Origin: Ilyonectria destructans
Lineage: Eukaryota; Ascomycota; Sordariomycetes; Hypocreales; Nectriaceae
Assembly (NCBI GenBank): GCA_020740775.1
Contig: JAHEWK010000010.1
Coordinates: 186,001-250,000, forward strand
DNA length: 64,000 nt
Direction: 5' to 3'
Part shown: positions 44,905-57,397 of the stretch, one piece after another
How the letters are laid out: every line of letters begins with the position of its first letter
Numbering within the stretch: position 1 is the first letter of the stretch
The notes under the pieces: generated by a model
What the model saw: only the letters and a program-made list of their open reading frames with translations
What the model was told of the DNA's origin: nothing
Databases searched by the model: none
Translations under genes and position numbers: made by a program

Positions 44905-46710
44905 TCATTCCGCCTTTTCTACATCCTCGTCATCCTCGAGTGCTACAAACTTGAGCAAGCACCTTTTGCCCAGTGGTCGCGACGAGATGAGTTGATCCGA
45001 CATGGCCATAGCCTCAGTCTTCATGGAAGCGTCCGGCTCCGTATTGTACTGCGAATAGACATCCCGGAGTAGGGTCTTCATTTCGATAAGAGCAAGGCTA
45101 GGGCGAGTTAGGTCATTTTCCTTGGTTGTCCAATCGCATTGTGATTTAATAATTGGGATAGGACGTACTGCTTTCCAACACAACCTCTTCCTCCGCTGGA
45201 AAAGGCAAACTGAAGACGCCTCCTCTCGGCATCACCCTCAGCTGCTAGCCATCGGTCGGGGTAGAAAGCATCCGGGTCGGGGAAAACATCTTCGTTAATG
45301 CGGTGGAGCGAGAACGCCTGGCAGCTGACCACTGTCCTCTCCGGCAATGAGAAGCCGTCTATCGCACGACCTCCCTGGGGCACATATCGCGGCAGCGACA
45401 TGGGGATAGCCGGGAAACATCGCAGTCCCTCGTTTAGAACGGCATCCAAGAAGGGGAGGTCATCGAAGGGCACATCGGGCTTGGCACGCAGCTCCTCCTG
45501 CAGTCGAGTCTGGTACTTTTGCGATCGTGGCTGCGACAGCTCCCACATAAGGAAGCACAGAACATCGCCAGTTGTGTCGATACCGGCAGCCATGTGGTCC
45601 AGACATTCGGCGGCCATGTCAACTGTGTCAAGCACGCTATTCTTGTCCTTGAGACGACTCAATACCGTAAATTCTGCGGGTTGGTCCTCTTTAGCAGTCT
45701 CCAGGACATAGTTGTCCGCTAGAGGAGTCTCTCGAGGCTTTGCAAGGAAGGAAAGCATCCTAGAGGCGAGTCGGTGCAGGGTTGGGCTGTAATGCAGCAC
45801 AAGACGGTCTAACATTTTTGGTCAGCCAGGGCTTCTGCTTTTTGTCTTCATTGGGCGTACTCTGTAGGCTGTCATCGGCAGCTACCTGGTGCATCATCTC
45901 CTCGTCCTCCTTCTTTTGCAAGCAATCGGTGCCAAATGGATGGAACAGTTGGTGAGTGACACAGTCGCAGGCGTACGAGTGGAGGGCTACCACGATTAGT
46001 ATACGAGCAATGTGGACCAATACGGCTGCGAACTAACCCATCTATATGTCAAGTTAGTCACGAGTTCAACTGGGAGGATAGGGTTCATCTTTACAAAAAC
46101 ATCAGTCGTACGGTCTGGGGCATCGGCACAGCGCTGGACGAATCGCCGAGAGCGTTCTTGCACACCAGCAAGGGGGGCTGCTCGCATGACATTGGTGTTA
46201 GCATAACGGTCGCCAATCATTCTCTTCCGCTTCGCGTGCTGGTACTCGAGTTAGGTCAATGGCGGGTGCATGAGCTAGGTAGGGGACTCACATCAGCCTT
46301 GTTCAGCGTGGAGAACATTGTCCTATGTCACAAAACGTCAACAAGGCGTCTTGGTAGCTTCGTTCATGCAGGTCAGCATACCTCCTGCCATAGACCTGGA
46401 AGAGGTCATAAAACTCGGTCTTGTCATATCCACTCCCACCGGAGCCATAGATCTCCTTGAGCGCAGCCGCCGAGGTGAAGGACACCTCATTGGGGCCGAC
46501 ACGGACGACGGGACCATATTGTTGATGGAGGTGGTGAATGTACATGGTCCGGTTGGCGTTGAGTTCATGCCATTTGAGGACCAGCGAGGTGAAGTTGGAG
46601 ACGGCCGGTCCGGGGACCTTGAAGAGGGGTGACGCAACACGGATGACGATGTGGGCGAGGAGCAGCAGAGCCGCAGCGCCGGCGAGGACGACGGGCGAGA
46701 GGAGCAACAT
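44905..46710 (-). CDS. Cytochrome P450 monooxygenase
   Basis: Predicted 488 aa. Exons are 46710-46382, 46322-46292, 46238-46095, 46041-46038, 45986-45861, 45808-45169 and 45097-44905. The sum is in frame only with the 4-nt exon. An N-terminal membrane anchor (VVLAGAAALLLLAHIVIRV) is followed by the Pro hinge KVPGPAVSNF. The I-helix oxygen-binding motif is AAGIDTTGD. The K-helix ExxR is EGLR, followed by PRYVPQGGR. PDRWL is present, and the heme-binding loop is FSSGGRGCVGKH with the axial Cys. It should be an ER-anchored heme monooxygenase using a P450 reductase; the substrate cannot be read. It stands alone, with no polyketide synthase, NRPS or terpene synthase nearby, so it is not clearly part of a secondary-metabolite cluster. 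All six introns are 51-71 nt. Confidence 0.88.
46038..46041 (-). other. Predicted 4-nt micro-exon of the P450 gene
   Basis: Exon 4 of the P450 is just ATGG. The intron before it (46042-46094) runs GTAAAG to ATATAG with a GACTAAC branch site; the one after (45987-46037) runs GTTAGT to GGTAG with a TACTAAT branch site. Joining TTT-ATGG-CC gives DVFMALHSYACD, in frame with the conserved helix. Skipping it puts the rest out of frame, and reading through gives a stop at once. Confidence 0.6.
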
Positions 46711-47478
46711 GATGATGCTTCTCGGCCAGGAGGTCGTCTTGGTGGCTACAGGCGGTGACAACAGTATGCAATGGGAGACAATGGGCGGCGGCCGAGAGAG
46801 GTAGATGGGAGGAATGGCGGACCGGCAGCTCTTCTTATCAGTGCCGGTGACTGACAATGACAGCGCAATCGCGGTTCCGAGTCCGGGGCGGACAATTGTG
46901 GGGGAGCTACCTACCAAGAGGGGAAGGTATCGGACCCTCGCTTCACTTATCACTCAAGCGCCGATATGTTACGTATATGAAGGTTACAGTTGGCGGCTTT
47001 GACTAATAATTAGTGCTCTGATTCATCCCGTTTGGTGGTGCCGGCCCCGGCTTGTCAGGGTTGACAATGGGTCTCTCCACCCCCGCAACTTTGGTCCTCG
47101 ATCCGCTCGGAGGTGATGAGGGACAGGCCAACCATTGTGTTCTTATTTGTAAATCGACAAGACCAATCCACATGGCCATCCCATTAACTGCTACGCGTTG
47201 TTTTCTCTGGCAGTCCTTAACTTACAGCTCACCGCACTCCATGCCTCTCACAGTCATCCGCGTATTACCGCTTTGTTCACATCTTTCTTCGCACTGCTCC
47301 CGCCTATCTTCGGCACGACTCTCGACCAAGGCCATGCCATGCCATGCTTTTCCGCTTCTCGCTAACAAATTACACGCCACCTCCGAACAACGCCCGAGAG
47401 TTCATTCCCCCTCCCCAATGACGGCAGAAGGATCCAATTGAGCCGCGATTCGCGCTCGGATCCAGAGTAACTCGCAAC
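46711..47478. other. P450 upstream region
   Basis: The stretch must contain the P450 promoter on its left side and the 3' UTR of the small Cys-rich gene on its right. No TATA box or known binding cluster can be assigned, and no further gene is seen. Confidence 0.4.
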
Positions 47479-47783
47479 TCACAAATCATCCTTTCCCTTG
47501 CCATCACCCTTGTTGCCTCCCCCGAACATGCTGGCAATCCATGACGCTCCGGGAATCTCAAACTTGGCCGCAGGCGGATACTCCTTGCCGTTGACCTTGG
47601 TCCGCGGCCCGCAGGTGCACCACTGGCTCTCCGGGACTCCGGCGAGGGCCTGGGGGATATGGCTTCCGCAACCGCGCCACGTCTTCTTTGCTAGATGCCA
47701 CGAGCGAGTGTTACTAGTCCATCTGGAAATACCAGTGCCGGCGGTGACTTACAGCAGGTTGAACAAGTGGCTCCGAAACACAT
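47479..47783 (-). CDS. Small Cys-rich conserved-looking protein
   Basis: Predicted 80 aa from exons 47783-47753 and 47690-47479. The 62-nt intron has a GTAAGT donor and a CATCTAG acceptor. Cysteines sit at the very N-terminus (MCFGATCSTC, spacing C-x4-C-x2-C), then in RGCGSHIP and in WCTCGP, six to seven in all in the first 45 residues. The tail is Gly/Lys-rich and ends GKGKDDL. The paired Cys spacing suggests a zinc-binding mini-domain. There is no signal peptide, so it is not a typical secreted effector. From memory, similar short proteins of unknown function starting MCFG and carrying WCTCGP occur in other filamentous fungi. It shares the island with the P450, head to tail. Confidence 0.7.
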
Positions 47784-50700
47784 GATTGCGGTAAATGTCG
47801 ACAACGTAGATAAGGGTCGTGGATCCTCTCGATCAAGCAAGTCGGAGCACGGATTATCCACAATAGGGCCACGGTAAATAGACAAAGGTATATGCCGGTG
47901 TCGCTTCGTGCAGAATTGGAGGTGGAGTTGAAGTTGAAAAATGCAAGTGTCGTTGGGAAACTGGTTAAATACAGGTTTTGCTTTGACTAACACCAGCCCC
48001 TTGTGTTGGCGTGTTCCCCGATCTACTCGCCGATTTGGGAGCGAGGTGAGAGATCTGGTCCCCGGATGGTCGCCGAGTCACCGATCTGATCGGTATAGGG
48101 TAGGTCACCAACTCCAGCTGAGAATATCATGAGGAACTATGTTTCCACCTGTCTATAGTAATGAAACGTCAATCGTGATTGTATATCGGTTATTTTCCTT
48201 CCATTATCTGCAGTGGTTTGCTAATATAAACCCGACGTTGGCGGCGAGAAGAACAAGCCTTCTGATTTGAAGCGGAAATGCATCGAACCACCCTGTACCA
48301 AACATCGAACTTAATCAGCTATTTCTGGTTATCTAGTGTAAGCATATCACAGAGCATGAATAAACCTGTCCGAGTATGTATTATGGTACATGGTCTGACA
48401 ATCTCAACTCATTTAGTCAGCCCCAATAAGGTAGGCACAGAGGCGGTGGTACGCAATTGTCGGTGCGCAGGTTGTATTTTGGTTAACCTGTCCCACGCCA
48501 AGGCGACGACCCTCTGTCCACCTCTCGGAACATCTTTGCGAATATTGTAAACGGACACTTTCATCCGATGTCCTTGACCAACCTCAACCTTCTCCACATT
48601 CCCAACACGGGAAACTCCGAGCCAATTTCGACTCTCCATGTCGTTAGTTATCCTGAACCGGCAAGGCATCCCGCTGCCTTTGTCTCGCATGCCATTGATT
48701 GGCCGCCCGAGAGAATTGCCAAGGTCAGGGCTTCGAGAGCTGAACTCCACGCCACCTTGGTCACCCCTGTCTGACAGAAAGCTTACAATGGCGGGTTGCT
48801 ATTCATAGCATCAAACCAGCAACGAGCAACGAGCAACCAGCGGCCAGGCCCTCCGTCATCAGGTTCCCCGTCCGGCCGTGCACAGGTCGACGACATGTCG
48901 CGTGGCATGTCACGGTCACGTTGGTTCAGATGCATTGCATGGCACGGCAAGTTACACAGTGATTGGCAGGGACCCCGAGTCTGCTCAGCTCTGGGAATGG
49001 GCATGGAGGGGAGAGGATTTGCAAGCTGTTGGATGGCGCAAATATTGGTGGTAGAATCTCGATGGCAGAGTCTGGTACGTCCAGCCCACGGATAGGACAT
49101 CCGCACGGAATACGGAACAAGAGCTGCTTGTTGCCGAGCCCACCATCGATCCATTTATCGGTCCATTTCTGCTGAGTCTTTTCAGTTCTCCTCCTGTGCC
49201 GTGGGAGCATCCGCAACTACTCCAGAGTAGGGTTGGCACTGACCGGGATGACATTCCCACAGCCGCACTCTACACCATTTTCGCCGCCTACCACACCCCC
49301 CAAGACATTCACTCAGCCGTCTATCGCATCTTGCAGACACCTGCATCACATCTGCAGCACCGCCGTTACTGATAAATTTGCACTTCGCCAGCAAGCACAT
49401 ATCTGCCCCCCCAGGATCCGGGCCGATCTCACCATCCATCCACTATTGCCTGCTACAGGCTGACGACCACGCCTCGTCAACTGCTCCACCCATTGTTGGC
49501 CAGCTGCTTCGCTCACACCGCACTGGTTTCCTAGCTATGCTCGTCCGAGATGTCGTCCACCCATTGCTCCTCGTGCTCTTCTCCCCGCAGTGAACCTCCA
49601 AGCTAGAGTGTCCCTTGTTGGCACACACCACCCTCTCCAGGACACCGAGAGCAAGTGGTCTGCGTTGATCGGCCTGCCCTGAGCTAGGATTTAATTAGAG
49701 GTACCATTGACAGCGCCGGGATCCATTTCGAGATGCGAGAGCGAGCAGCCCGGCTCCAGCACAGCCCCATTCGAGACGCCGCCACCCCGTCTTCGCTCCA
49801 CGTCCCACCTGCAGCTGAGAAAGTGCTGACTGCGATGTGACCGGCTTGGAGAAGAGGGGGATGAACTAACTTATCCTCTCAGGCGAGAAAAAAAAGTCAC
49901 GCTCACATTTGGCTTGGACTCTTGTCAGCCTCTCAGTCCAGCTTCTTGCCTACAGCAGTAGCATCTGACGCTAAGAGGATACCTCGAACAGGACCCGCCC
50001 CAGCCAGCCCCTTTCCCCGGTGTGCCCACCTAACCCCAGTTCCAAGTGAGTTCGGCGAGCAAGGAAAATATCTTGGCCTTGCACCTTGTTGTTTGTTGTA
50101 CGAGGCGGATTCGCATTGAGGGGAATAAGCGTCCCTAGCTCGCTGTGCCTGGGATCCGGCGACCTCGCAACTTTCTGCGCGGGAGCCCTGTCTGTGGGTT
50201 GAGTTACTGAGAACTCTGTCCTGACTGGGCGTATCTGCGGCGAACCAAGGAGGGGCAGAACGCACTGAGCATCGCCGCTTTTATGTGTGGTTGCAATTGC
50301 TACTTGGAGTACCGGTGTGCTCTTGCAACATAGCTATCACTGCCCAATGTTTTTTTTTTTTTTTGCAATTCGCGCGCGTGCTGGAAACAGCCTCAGCCCT
50401 ACCGTATATGCAGGTATGTGAATATGAGAAACAAGATTTATTTTCCTGGCAACCGGTTTTTGGCCTGCCAAGCCATTGTCAATCGCCTAGTTGTATCCGG
50501 ACATAAGCCCGGGGCGGAGCATGCGGGACTGCGAGCAACCCCGATGTGACGTGGTATTATCGTCATATCTCAAACAAATAAATGTGTATTTGTTATAGTG
50601 AAACATTTATTTTGTTATTTTCGGCTATCAGCTGGGTCCTAGTGCATGTCGCCTCTCCGCTTACTCAACCCCGTAGCGGGATTGTAAACCACATTCACAA

Positions 50701-51458
50701 GGGTTCCCCGTTTCATCCCTCCCGGCATTCCTCGGCGCACTATTCGGCTTCTGTTTTTTAGGGGTCTACTCATTGACTAGGGGATGTCTAATTATTGCGT
50801 CTAAGTTCGTCTTCGAATAGAAACTGTTTCCCTTATCTAACATCCATGTGCAATACAATTTGAAGACGGCGACCTGTATCCCCAGCCCCAGCTCTTAGAG
50901 ACAGGTGGCAACTAAAGCGGCAGCCATGCTAAACCTGGATATGTCGAGCCCCTACCAAGCCAGCCCAAGTACTTCATACTTCGTACGTCGGGGCGTTCGG
51001 ACAGCGCTAGAGCTTCAGGGGAGCTTAGCAAACGTCCCCCCCTCCCCGGCCGACATGAAGCCAGGCCACGCCAGGGATTCCACTCAGATGGAGGTGTCGA
51101 CGTCAGCCCAGTACGTAGGTACAACGCCCCCCCCTCTACAGGGCTACGACGCCTCATCTTCAGAAGCTCCAGCAGGCTATCTGACCCAAATATCTCAGCG
51201 CTGGAGCACTGCAGGTGCCTACGGCCAACAGCGGGCTACACCCCCGAAGAGACCTAGAGACGACCCCAAAGAGACGGGCCTCGCGCGTCCGAGCATCCAT
51301 CCAATTCCACCAACAACTCGCCGTCGGCCGTCCAATACTCAGACTCTCTCTTCCCTCTCTTCCTCCCTCTCCGTCGGTCCCCCGCGAAACGAAGCCACCC
51401 CCGAGCCCTTTCCCAGGTCTCCCGTCACCGTCAATCGTCGCCAATCCGTTGTTCGAGG
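47784..51458. other. Gene-poor right part of the island and Q-rich gene leader
   Basis: About 3.7 kb lacks a gene I can support. Open frames near 48400-48750, 48800-49260 and 50905-52038 either have no plausible start and intron context or overlap the next gene in another frame. A T run of about 16 lies at 50349-50364, and AT-rich sequence at 50560-50625. The last 500 bases are C-rich and probably the leader of the Gln-rich gene at 51459. Confidence 0.4.
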
Positions 51459-52400
51459 ATGGCCGCTTTCGGTCGCCTCGGCAGGCACAGCAACCGGTCC
51501 CAGCACGTTCTCGAGCCGCAATCGTCGTCGAGCGGAAGCGCTGGGAGGACAGGCGCGACAGCAACTGAGCAGCAGCAGCAGGTTCAGCAGCAGCAGCGTC
51601 AGCAACAGCAGCAGCAGGTTCAGCAGCAACATCAGCGCCAGCAGAGCCAGAACAACCAGGTTCTGCTGGACGAGGCCGACTCACCCGCCCACAACGCCAG
51701 CGCCAACGCCAGTGCGCACGCCCATGCCCACCCGACGGCAACCCCCCATTCAGCCTTGTCCTCGTCTCACAACACCGCCTTCAGCTCCAGCGAGTCGTTT
51801 GATTCACGACAGCAGCCTCCACCTCATCACCTGCAACAGCAACAGCAGCTCTCCCAACAGCAGCATTCGCAACAAAGCCTCCCCCTCCACCAGCACCTCC
51901 CACCGCAACAATCGCAGGCGCAAACGCAACAGCAACCCCCGCCGCTGTCGTCGTCCCCCTCGTCAGCCGGTGCCGCCCCTCCCCCGCCGCGCCTCTACAA
52001 CTCACCGTCAGCCGCCAGCAGCACCACGGCCGCGATAAATAACCCCCCTCTGTTGCAGCAGAGTCCAAATCCCAACCATCAGGGCGTCGGCACGTCTCCC
52101 ATCTTTGATGGCAACCAGCCCCGTCGTGATTTTGTCGACCAAGCTGCCCTAGGCCGTTCTCAGAGCATTCGCTACAGCACGCACCTCCCGCCGCAGCAAC
52201 CCTACGGCATCGCCACCTCCTCGGTCGACGATCTCAACAGCGCCGCAAGCTACGGCCGCAGCCACGGCCCCGGCCCCATTTCGTCTCAGCCGCAGCAGGG
52301 CCAGCCAACCCAGCAGCAAGCCCCCGAAAAGCGGTCGACCCGTAGTAGATTTAAGGGTATCTTCGGGTCCAGCCACAAGGGTGCCCACCCTGACCAGCAA

Positions 52401-52432
<32 letters not shown>

Positions 52433-54943
52433 GCAACAGACACAACAACAGCAACAGCAGCAGCAGGGTATCAGCATCGGCCACAATCACAATCCTTCCT
52501 ACGACAACACCGGTGGCCTTGCTCGCCGACCATCCAAGAGAGTGAGCAACCCACCGCCCTCCCTCAAGACCAGCTTCTCGCACCTCACCCACGGCCACTC
52601 CCACTCCTCCTCCGCATCACATTCTCAATCCCAGTCCCAGTCCCAGTCCCACTCTCGCTCTCCATCCCAAGCCCAATCCCTCTCTCCCACACACAGTCAA
52701 CCCCAACCAGCCACGGTCGCTGGCGCTGCGGCCCAGGCCCAGGTCCAGACCCCATTCCAAGCCCAAGCCGCCCAAACCCAACCCCAACCCCAGAACCCCG
52801 GTCTCGATTGGCAGCAGCCGCAAGCCCGCGACGCCCACGCTCACGCTCAGGCGGCCCCTTACCTCTCACAACCCTCTCCTCGCCAAGGTCTCGGCGACAT
52901 TGATGAATACTATACTGCACACGAATCTAACTCCCACTCCCCGTCGCAGAACTCCCGTCTCTCCCTACACAACACCATCCGTCACGTCTCTGGCGCTGCC
53001 GACGTAGACCCCCAGCAGCAGCAGCAGCAGCAGCAGGCCCCCTACGACGCAGCCGCCTACCGTCAGCACCCAGCCCCGCCCCAGCAGCTCCCGCAGCCGC
53101 CGCCGCCGCAACCCCACGTCCAGGTGCATCCTCAGGACCAACAGCCGCCACAGCCTCACATCGACACGACGGAATACGACCAACCACACTCGCCGCAGAA
53201 CCCCTCGCAGCAGGCGTACGCTTTTGCCAATCCGCAGCAGCTGCAACAACCACAGCAGCAACCCATCAACTATCACCAGGAACCAAGGATCGCAAACGCC
53301 TACCGAGGTCTCAGCTCCCACCAACAGAATCCCGAGACCGTCTCCCAGTTCTCGCATGAGTCGCCCATTACCGACTCGGATCAACGTTCTGCCATCCTGC
53401 AGTCCGCACACACATCTCCTGCCGTGAATCACGCTGTCTACACGCAGAACGACGGCTCTACTCTGAGCCTACCTCCAATCCAACAGACTACCTCACAGCC
53501 CCAGCAATCGGGCATGGCACCACCCGCCGGAGGTCCTCCGCCCTCCCGCCGCAACCCCGACGCCGACAACAAGCCGCTCCGCAGCCAAGTCGACGTTCCC
53601 GGCGGCCCGCCCCCCGCTTACCGTCACAGCAACGCGCCTTTGAACACGATGAACCCCCTTCCTCCGGTCCCCGGAACGGCCCCTGGCCAGCCGCCCGTCT
53701 ACCGTAGCGAACGGCCCTCGCAGTTTGAGGGTCAGCCAATTGATCAGGGCCGAGACAGCCCACAGCCCTCGTCTGCTGTCCCTAGCGATGTGGCCGAAGG
53801 CGACAAAGGGATGAAGGACTTGCGTACGTTGCCCCGCCGTCTACTCCAGTGCCGTGATGTCAGAGTGTTTGATGTACTAACTGGTTGGCAGTGACCAAGT
53901 ACAAGAATGTGAAGCGACTCTACTTTGACGGCAAGTCGCAGATCGAAATCCTCAGCGGCCAGGTCGAGCAACTCCAGAATGCTGTGGCCAACCAGCGTAT
54001 GTCTCAGTCGCGAACGGCACTCGATGACAGTGAGTACTCGACTCGGTTCAACCGACTCAACGGTGCCATCAACAACCTGTCGTTCAACATTCGAAAGGAC
54101 TGGCGTTGCGTGCCGCAGTGGCTGGACAAGTTCGTTAGTGTTGATGCCCTGAAGACGGGTAAACAGGAAATGACGGCTGTGGGACGAGCTGTGATTTCGC
54201 GATGGCTAGTGGAGGAGGTGTTCAACAAGTGCTTCCACCCTGGCCTGGAACCTCAGCTGAGCCAAGATCTCAAGGAGATTGAGCTTAGCATTCGACACAA
54301 TGCGTACACCATGAGCAGTCAGGAGGAGTTGAACGCACTCACAAACAAGGTTGTCAGCTGGCGCATGACGACACTTGAGGGCCTACACCGACAGCTCAAC
54401 TCGCCAGCAAGCGCGGACAGCCGCACTTCGTTTACAAACAAGGCGACCACCAACCTCACGGCTTGCCTTTATCAGTTCCTCAACAGCCCGCCACCAGCTG
54501 GTGTGGAGGGTAGCACGTCAATGATCGTGGAGTTGGCCGTAGGCATCGCTGCTAACCTTCCCCTGGAGAGCCGAGATGTTGCCATTACCTACCCGCTACC
54601 GGGAGAGATTGTGCACCCGCATCTGATGGAGGTGGAGAAGACACCTTTGCCGGTTCTTGAGGCCCAGAAGGATGATGACGATGGTGACTCGGACGATGAA
54701 GGGGACAAGGACAAGAACGGACGGGGCGACAAGGCCAAGACTGGTATGTTTAAATCTGCAATGACGCCCGGTGCAGTCGGGAGGGAGATTAGCGATGTTT
54801 CGACGAGTGGAAGGACGGATACTGACGTGGACTCAATTTCAGCGCTGCCCAAGGATCCGAGCAGAGTACGATTCGCTGGATTCTTTGCGCTGGAGGTGCG
54901 GGGACGACAGGTGTTGATGAAGGCACCGGTCTGGACTCTTTAG
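51459..54943 (+). CDS. Long Gln-rich protein with folded C-terminal half, function unknown
   Basis: Predicted 1138 aa from exons 51459-53823 and 53892-54943 (68-nt intron, TACTAAC branch site). The first about 790 residues are Gln/Pro/Ser/His-rich and disordered, with a long Gln run near residues 314-336 and an S-Q-S-Q-S-Q run. From about residue 788 the sequence becomes protein-like and probably folded: LTKYKNVKRLYFDGKSQIEIL, a helical segment QVEQLQNAVANQR, then FNIRKDWRCVPQWLDKFV, AVISRWLVEEVFNKCFHP and LNALTNKVVSWRMTTLEGL. An Asp/Glu-rich stretch (DDDDGDSDDEGDKDK) and FAGFFALEVRGRQVL close it. I do not recognise the family; the C-terminal half looks like a conserved fungal protein. The start has the context GAGGATGG and is the first ATG of the frame. 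Confidence 0.85.
52399..52467 (+). repeat. CAG/CAA tract encoding a Gln run
   Basis: About 69 bases of mixed CAG and CAA codons, interrupted once by ACA (Thr), encode about 22 Gln. Codons are mixed, so slippage is limited compared with a pure CAG run. Shorter CAG runs lie at 51567-51640 and 53013-53037 in the same gene. Confidence 0.85.
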
Positions 54944-56338
54944 AGAGGGGGAATTACAGTGATTTGTTAGGGCGGCCGGGGAGAAGGGGAGAGATATGCA
55001 GCCTGGCGGTCATGGTCTTTGGAGTTGGGAGATTCCGGAGGGAAGATTTGCAGGCGGGCGTAGACAAGAGACCATAGGAAGTTTCATACAGAGGAGACAG
55101 AGGAAGGCCGAGGAAGCGGAAAGAGGAGAGAGAAAGAGGAGAGAGAAGAGAAGAGAAGAGAAGAGAAGAGAGGAGAGAGATATTCCCACAGAGTCCTAGA
55201 CTTGGCATGGCAACATGGCCCAGGCTGGGATGGATGGATGGATGTGGTTACGAACAGTGGGCAAATGATGGATGATGACGAAGGAAATATATTTTCTTTT
55301 ATGCACCGAACTGGATGTGAAGGCCAGCCACGAGACCAGATGTGTCTTGGTAGGTTTGCCATCTCTATATATACACACCCGATTTGGACCGTACCTAGTT
55401 GAATTTCGAACCGCCTAGTTCTCGGGAGATTATCTGGTTGCTTCGATGGGGGGAGGAGTTGTTGTTGGGCAGGGACATGACGAAGTTACGACGTTCGACC
55501 TTGACTGAGTTGAGGATTTCTCGTTTAATAGGATCCGATTGACGATTGGTTGGTGAAGAAAGGCAAAAGAAGACAGCTCCCGTATCCCGGTGGTATGTAC
55601 TCGGTAGAGATGGCATGTTATGACACGGATGGTATGGCAATGATTACTTACCTGGGGTTTCCACAATTGCCGAATCCGTCAGATAGTCACAATGAGTCGA
55701 AATCGACAGGGCAGACAGCCCCCACAGCCACAGCGGGTAGTGAGGGGCAGGCATGGCGCACTGCATTTGCATGCCTGCAACCCTAGGGGACGGAGCCCAT
55801 GGGGAAAAGCGAGATGGAGCGAGAGAGAGGAGTCATCCGGGAGAGGCATAATTGAAACGCAAGCTCTCACAACGCATTGCACGGACGCAAGGGCGGGAAA
55901 TGAAGACTTGGGAAGAGTCATAATTGCTGGCGCGCCTGGTGGCGATGCGATGCGATGCTGAGTCACTGAGTCACTGGAGCCGCTGACTCCCACGCGCCAG
56001 GTGGGCCCAACCCGACGTCTCTCCCCACTGGACTCTAGCCCGTAGCAGCCAAGCTTCAGTGGGAAGAGTCCCTGGGAGAACAGCCGCCGACCCTCTGCGG
56101 CGCAAGGCTTACAAGGTCCATTCTGGAGCATCCTTACATAAAGGTCGACAAGAGGGGCAGGAAAAAAAAACTCCTACCCTGACCCATCCGCCTTTCAATT
56201 GCGACATCCCAACACCTACAACACACCACCAAACGACAAAACACCAGGCTCTGCTACCCAGAGAGCCGTTCTTTTCCCGTCGCACCTTTCAAGATTCTAG
56301 TCACGACGACTGCAACCACCCAGACAACCTCAGCAATC
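54944..56338. other. Intergenic region upstream of eIF6
   Basis: No gene is seen. A purine-rich tract of GGAGAGAAGAGAAGAGAAGAG units lies at 55127-55180, just after the Gln-rich gene. The part before 56338 is C/A-rich and should be the eIF6 promoter and leader. Confidence 0.45.
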
Positions 56339-57397
56339 ATGGCGGTCCGCGCTCAGTTTGAGAACTCCAACGAGTATGTTGTACCTCGCGCCCAGAGCTC
56401 TCTCGTGAGGCCGCGAACCCCGCCCCCGCCATTGCAGGTGCAGATGCTGCCTGGCTTCACTGCGGGATCGCGTCGACACGGGGTTTGAGACAATCACGTC
56501 AAAAAGGCAACATACTAACATGGTATTGCTCTGTAGGATTGGTGTCTTTGCCACCTTGACCAACTCATATGCTCTCGTCGCCCACGGCGCTAGCGAGAAC
56601 TTCTACAGGTTAGTTTTGCTCGGAATGCCTCATGACGACGAGGGGTCATGCATGGCCAACCACCAACCCCTCTCCTCTTCTATCCTCTCCCCCCCTACCC
56701 TGCACCTGCACCTGCACCTGACCCTCTCCATACCTGAACCACTCGACTGACCCTCATCTCAAGTGTCTTCGAGGCCGAGCTCCAAGACCTCGTCCCCACC
56801 GTCCGCACCACCATCGCGGGCACCCGCATCGTCGGCCGCCTCACCGCAGGTAACCGCAAGGGCCTCCTCGTCCCCACGACCACCAGCGACCAGGAGCTCC
56901 AGCACCTGCGAAACTCCCTCCCCGACGCGGTCCGCATCCAGCGCATCGAGGAGCGCCTGTCCGCCCTCGGCAACGTCATCGTCACCAACGACCACATCGC
57001 CCTCATCCACCCGGATCTCGAGCGTGAGACCGAGGAGATCATCGCCGACGTGCTCGGCGTCGAGGTGTTCCGCCAGACCGTTGCCGACAATGTCCTTGTC
57101 GGTTCTTACATGAGCCTGTCCAACCAGGGTGGTCTCGTCCATCCCAAGACCTCGATCCAGGACCAGGATGAGCTGTCCTCACTCCTCCAGGTTCCCCTCG
57201 TCGCTGGCTCCCTCAACCGCGGCTCCAACGTCGTCGGCGCCGGCATGGTCGTCAACGATTGGCTGGCCGTCACCGGTCTCGACACCACCGCCACCGAGCT
57301 CAGCGTCATCGAGAGCGTCTTCCGCCTCGGCGAGGGCCAGGGCCCCAGCAACATCAACACCAGCATGAAGGACACCATGGTCGAGAGTTTCTACTAA
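56339..57397 (+). CDS. TIF6: Translation initiation factor eIF6
   Basis: Predicted 246 aa (yeast Tif6 is 245). Exons are 56339-56373, 56537-56608 and 56764-57397. eIF6 holds 60S pre-ribosomal subunits apart from 40S and is released late in 60S maturation. The sequence shows the five-fold repeated pentein fold: [64 protein letters not shown] and [16 protein letters not shown]. The stop follows VESFY. The two introns (163 and 155 nt) are two to three times the usual length here and both lie in the first 110 bases of coding sequence, a common arrangement in highly expressed fungal genes. Confidence 0.97.

Noticed and set aside
44905..46710. The P450 as part of a secondary-metabolite cluster
   Set aside because: No polyketide synthase, NRPS, terpene synthase, transporter or pathway regulator lies nearby. 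One P450 is not a cluster.
50905..52038. A 377-codon frame overlapping the start of the Gln-rich gene
   Set aside because: It runs in a different frame into the Gln-rich repeats and becomes Arg/Pro/Ser low complexity. It looks like the leader plus a shadow of the Gln-rich frame.
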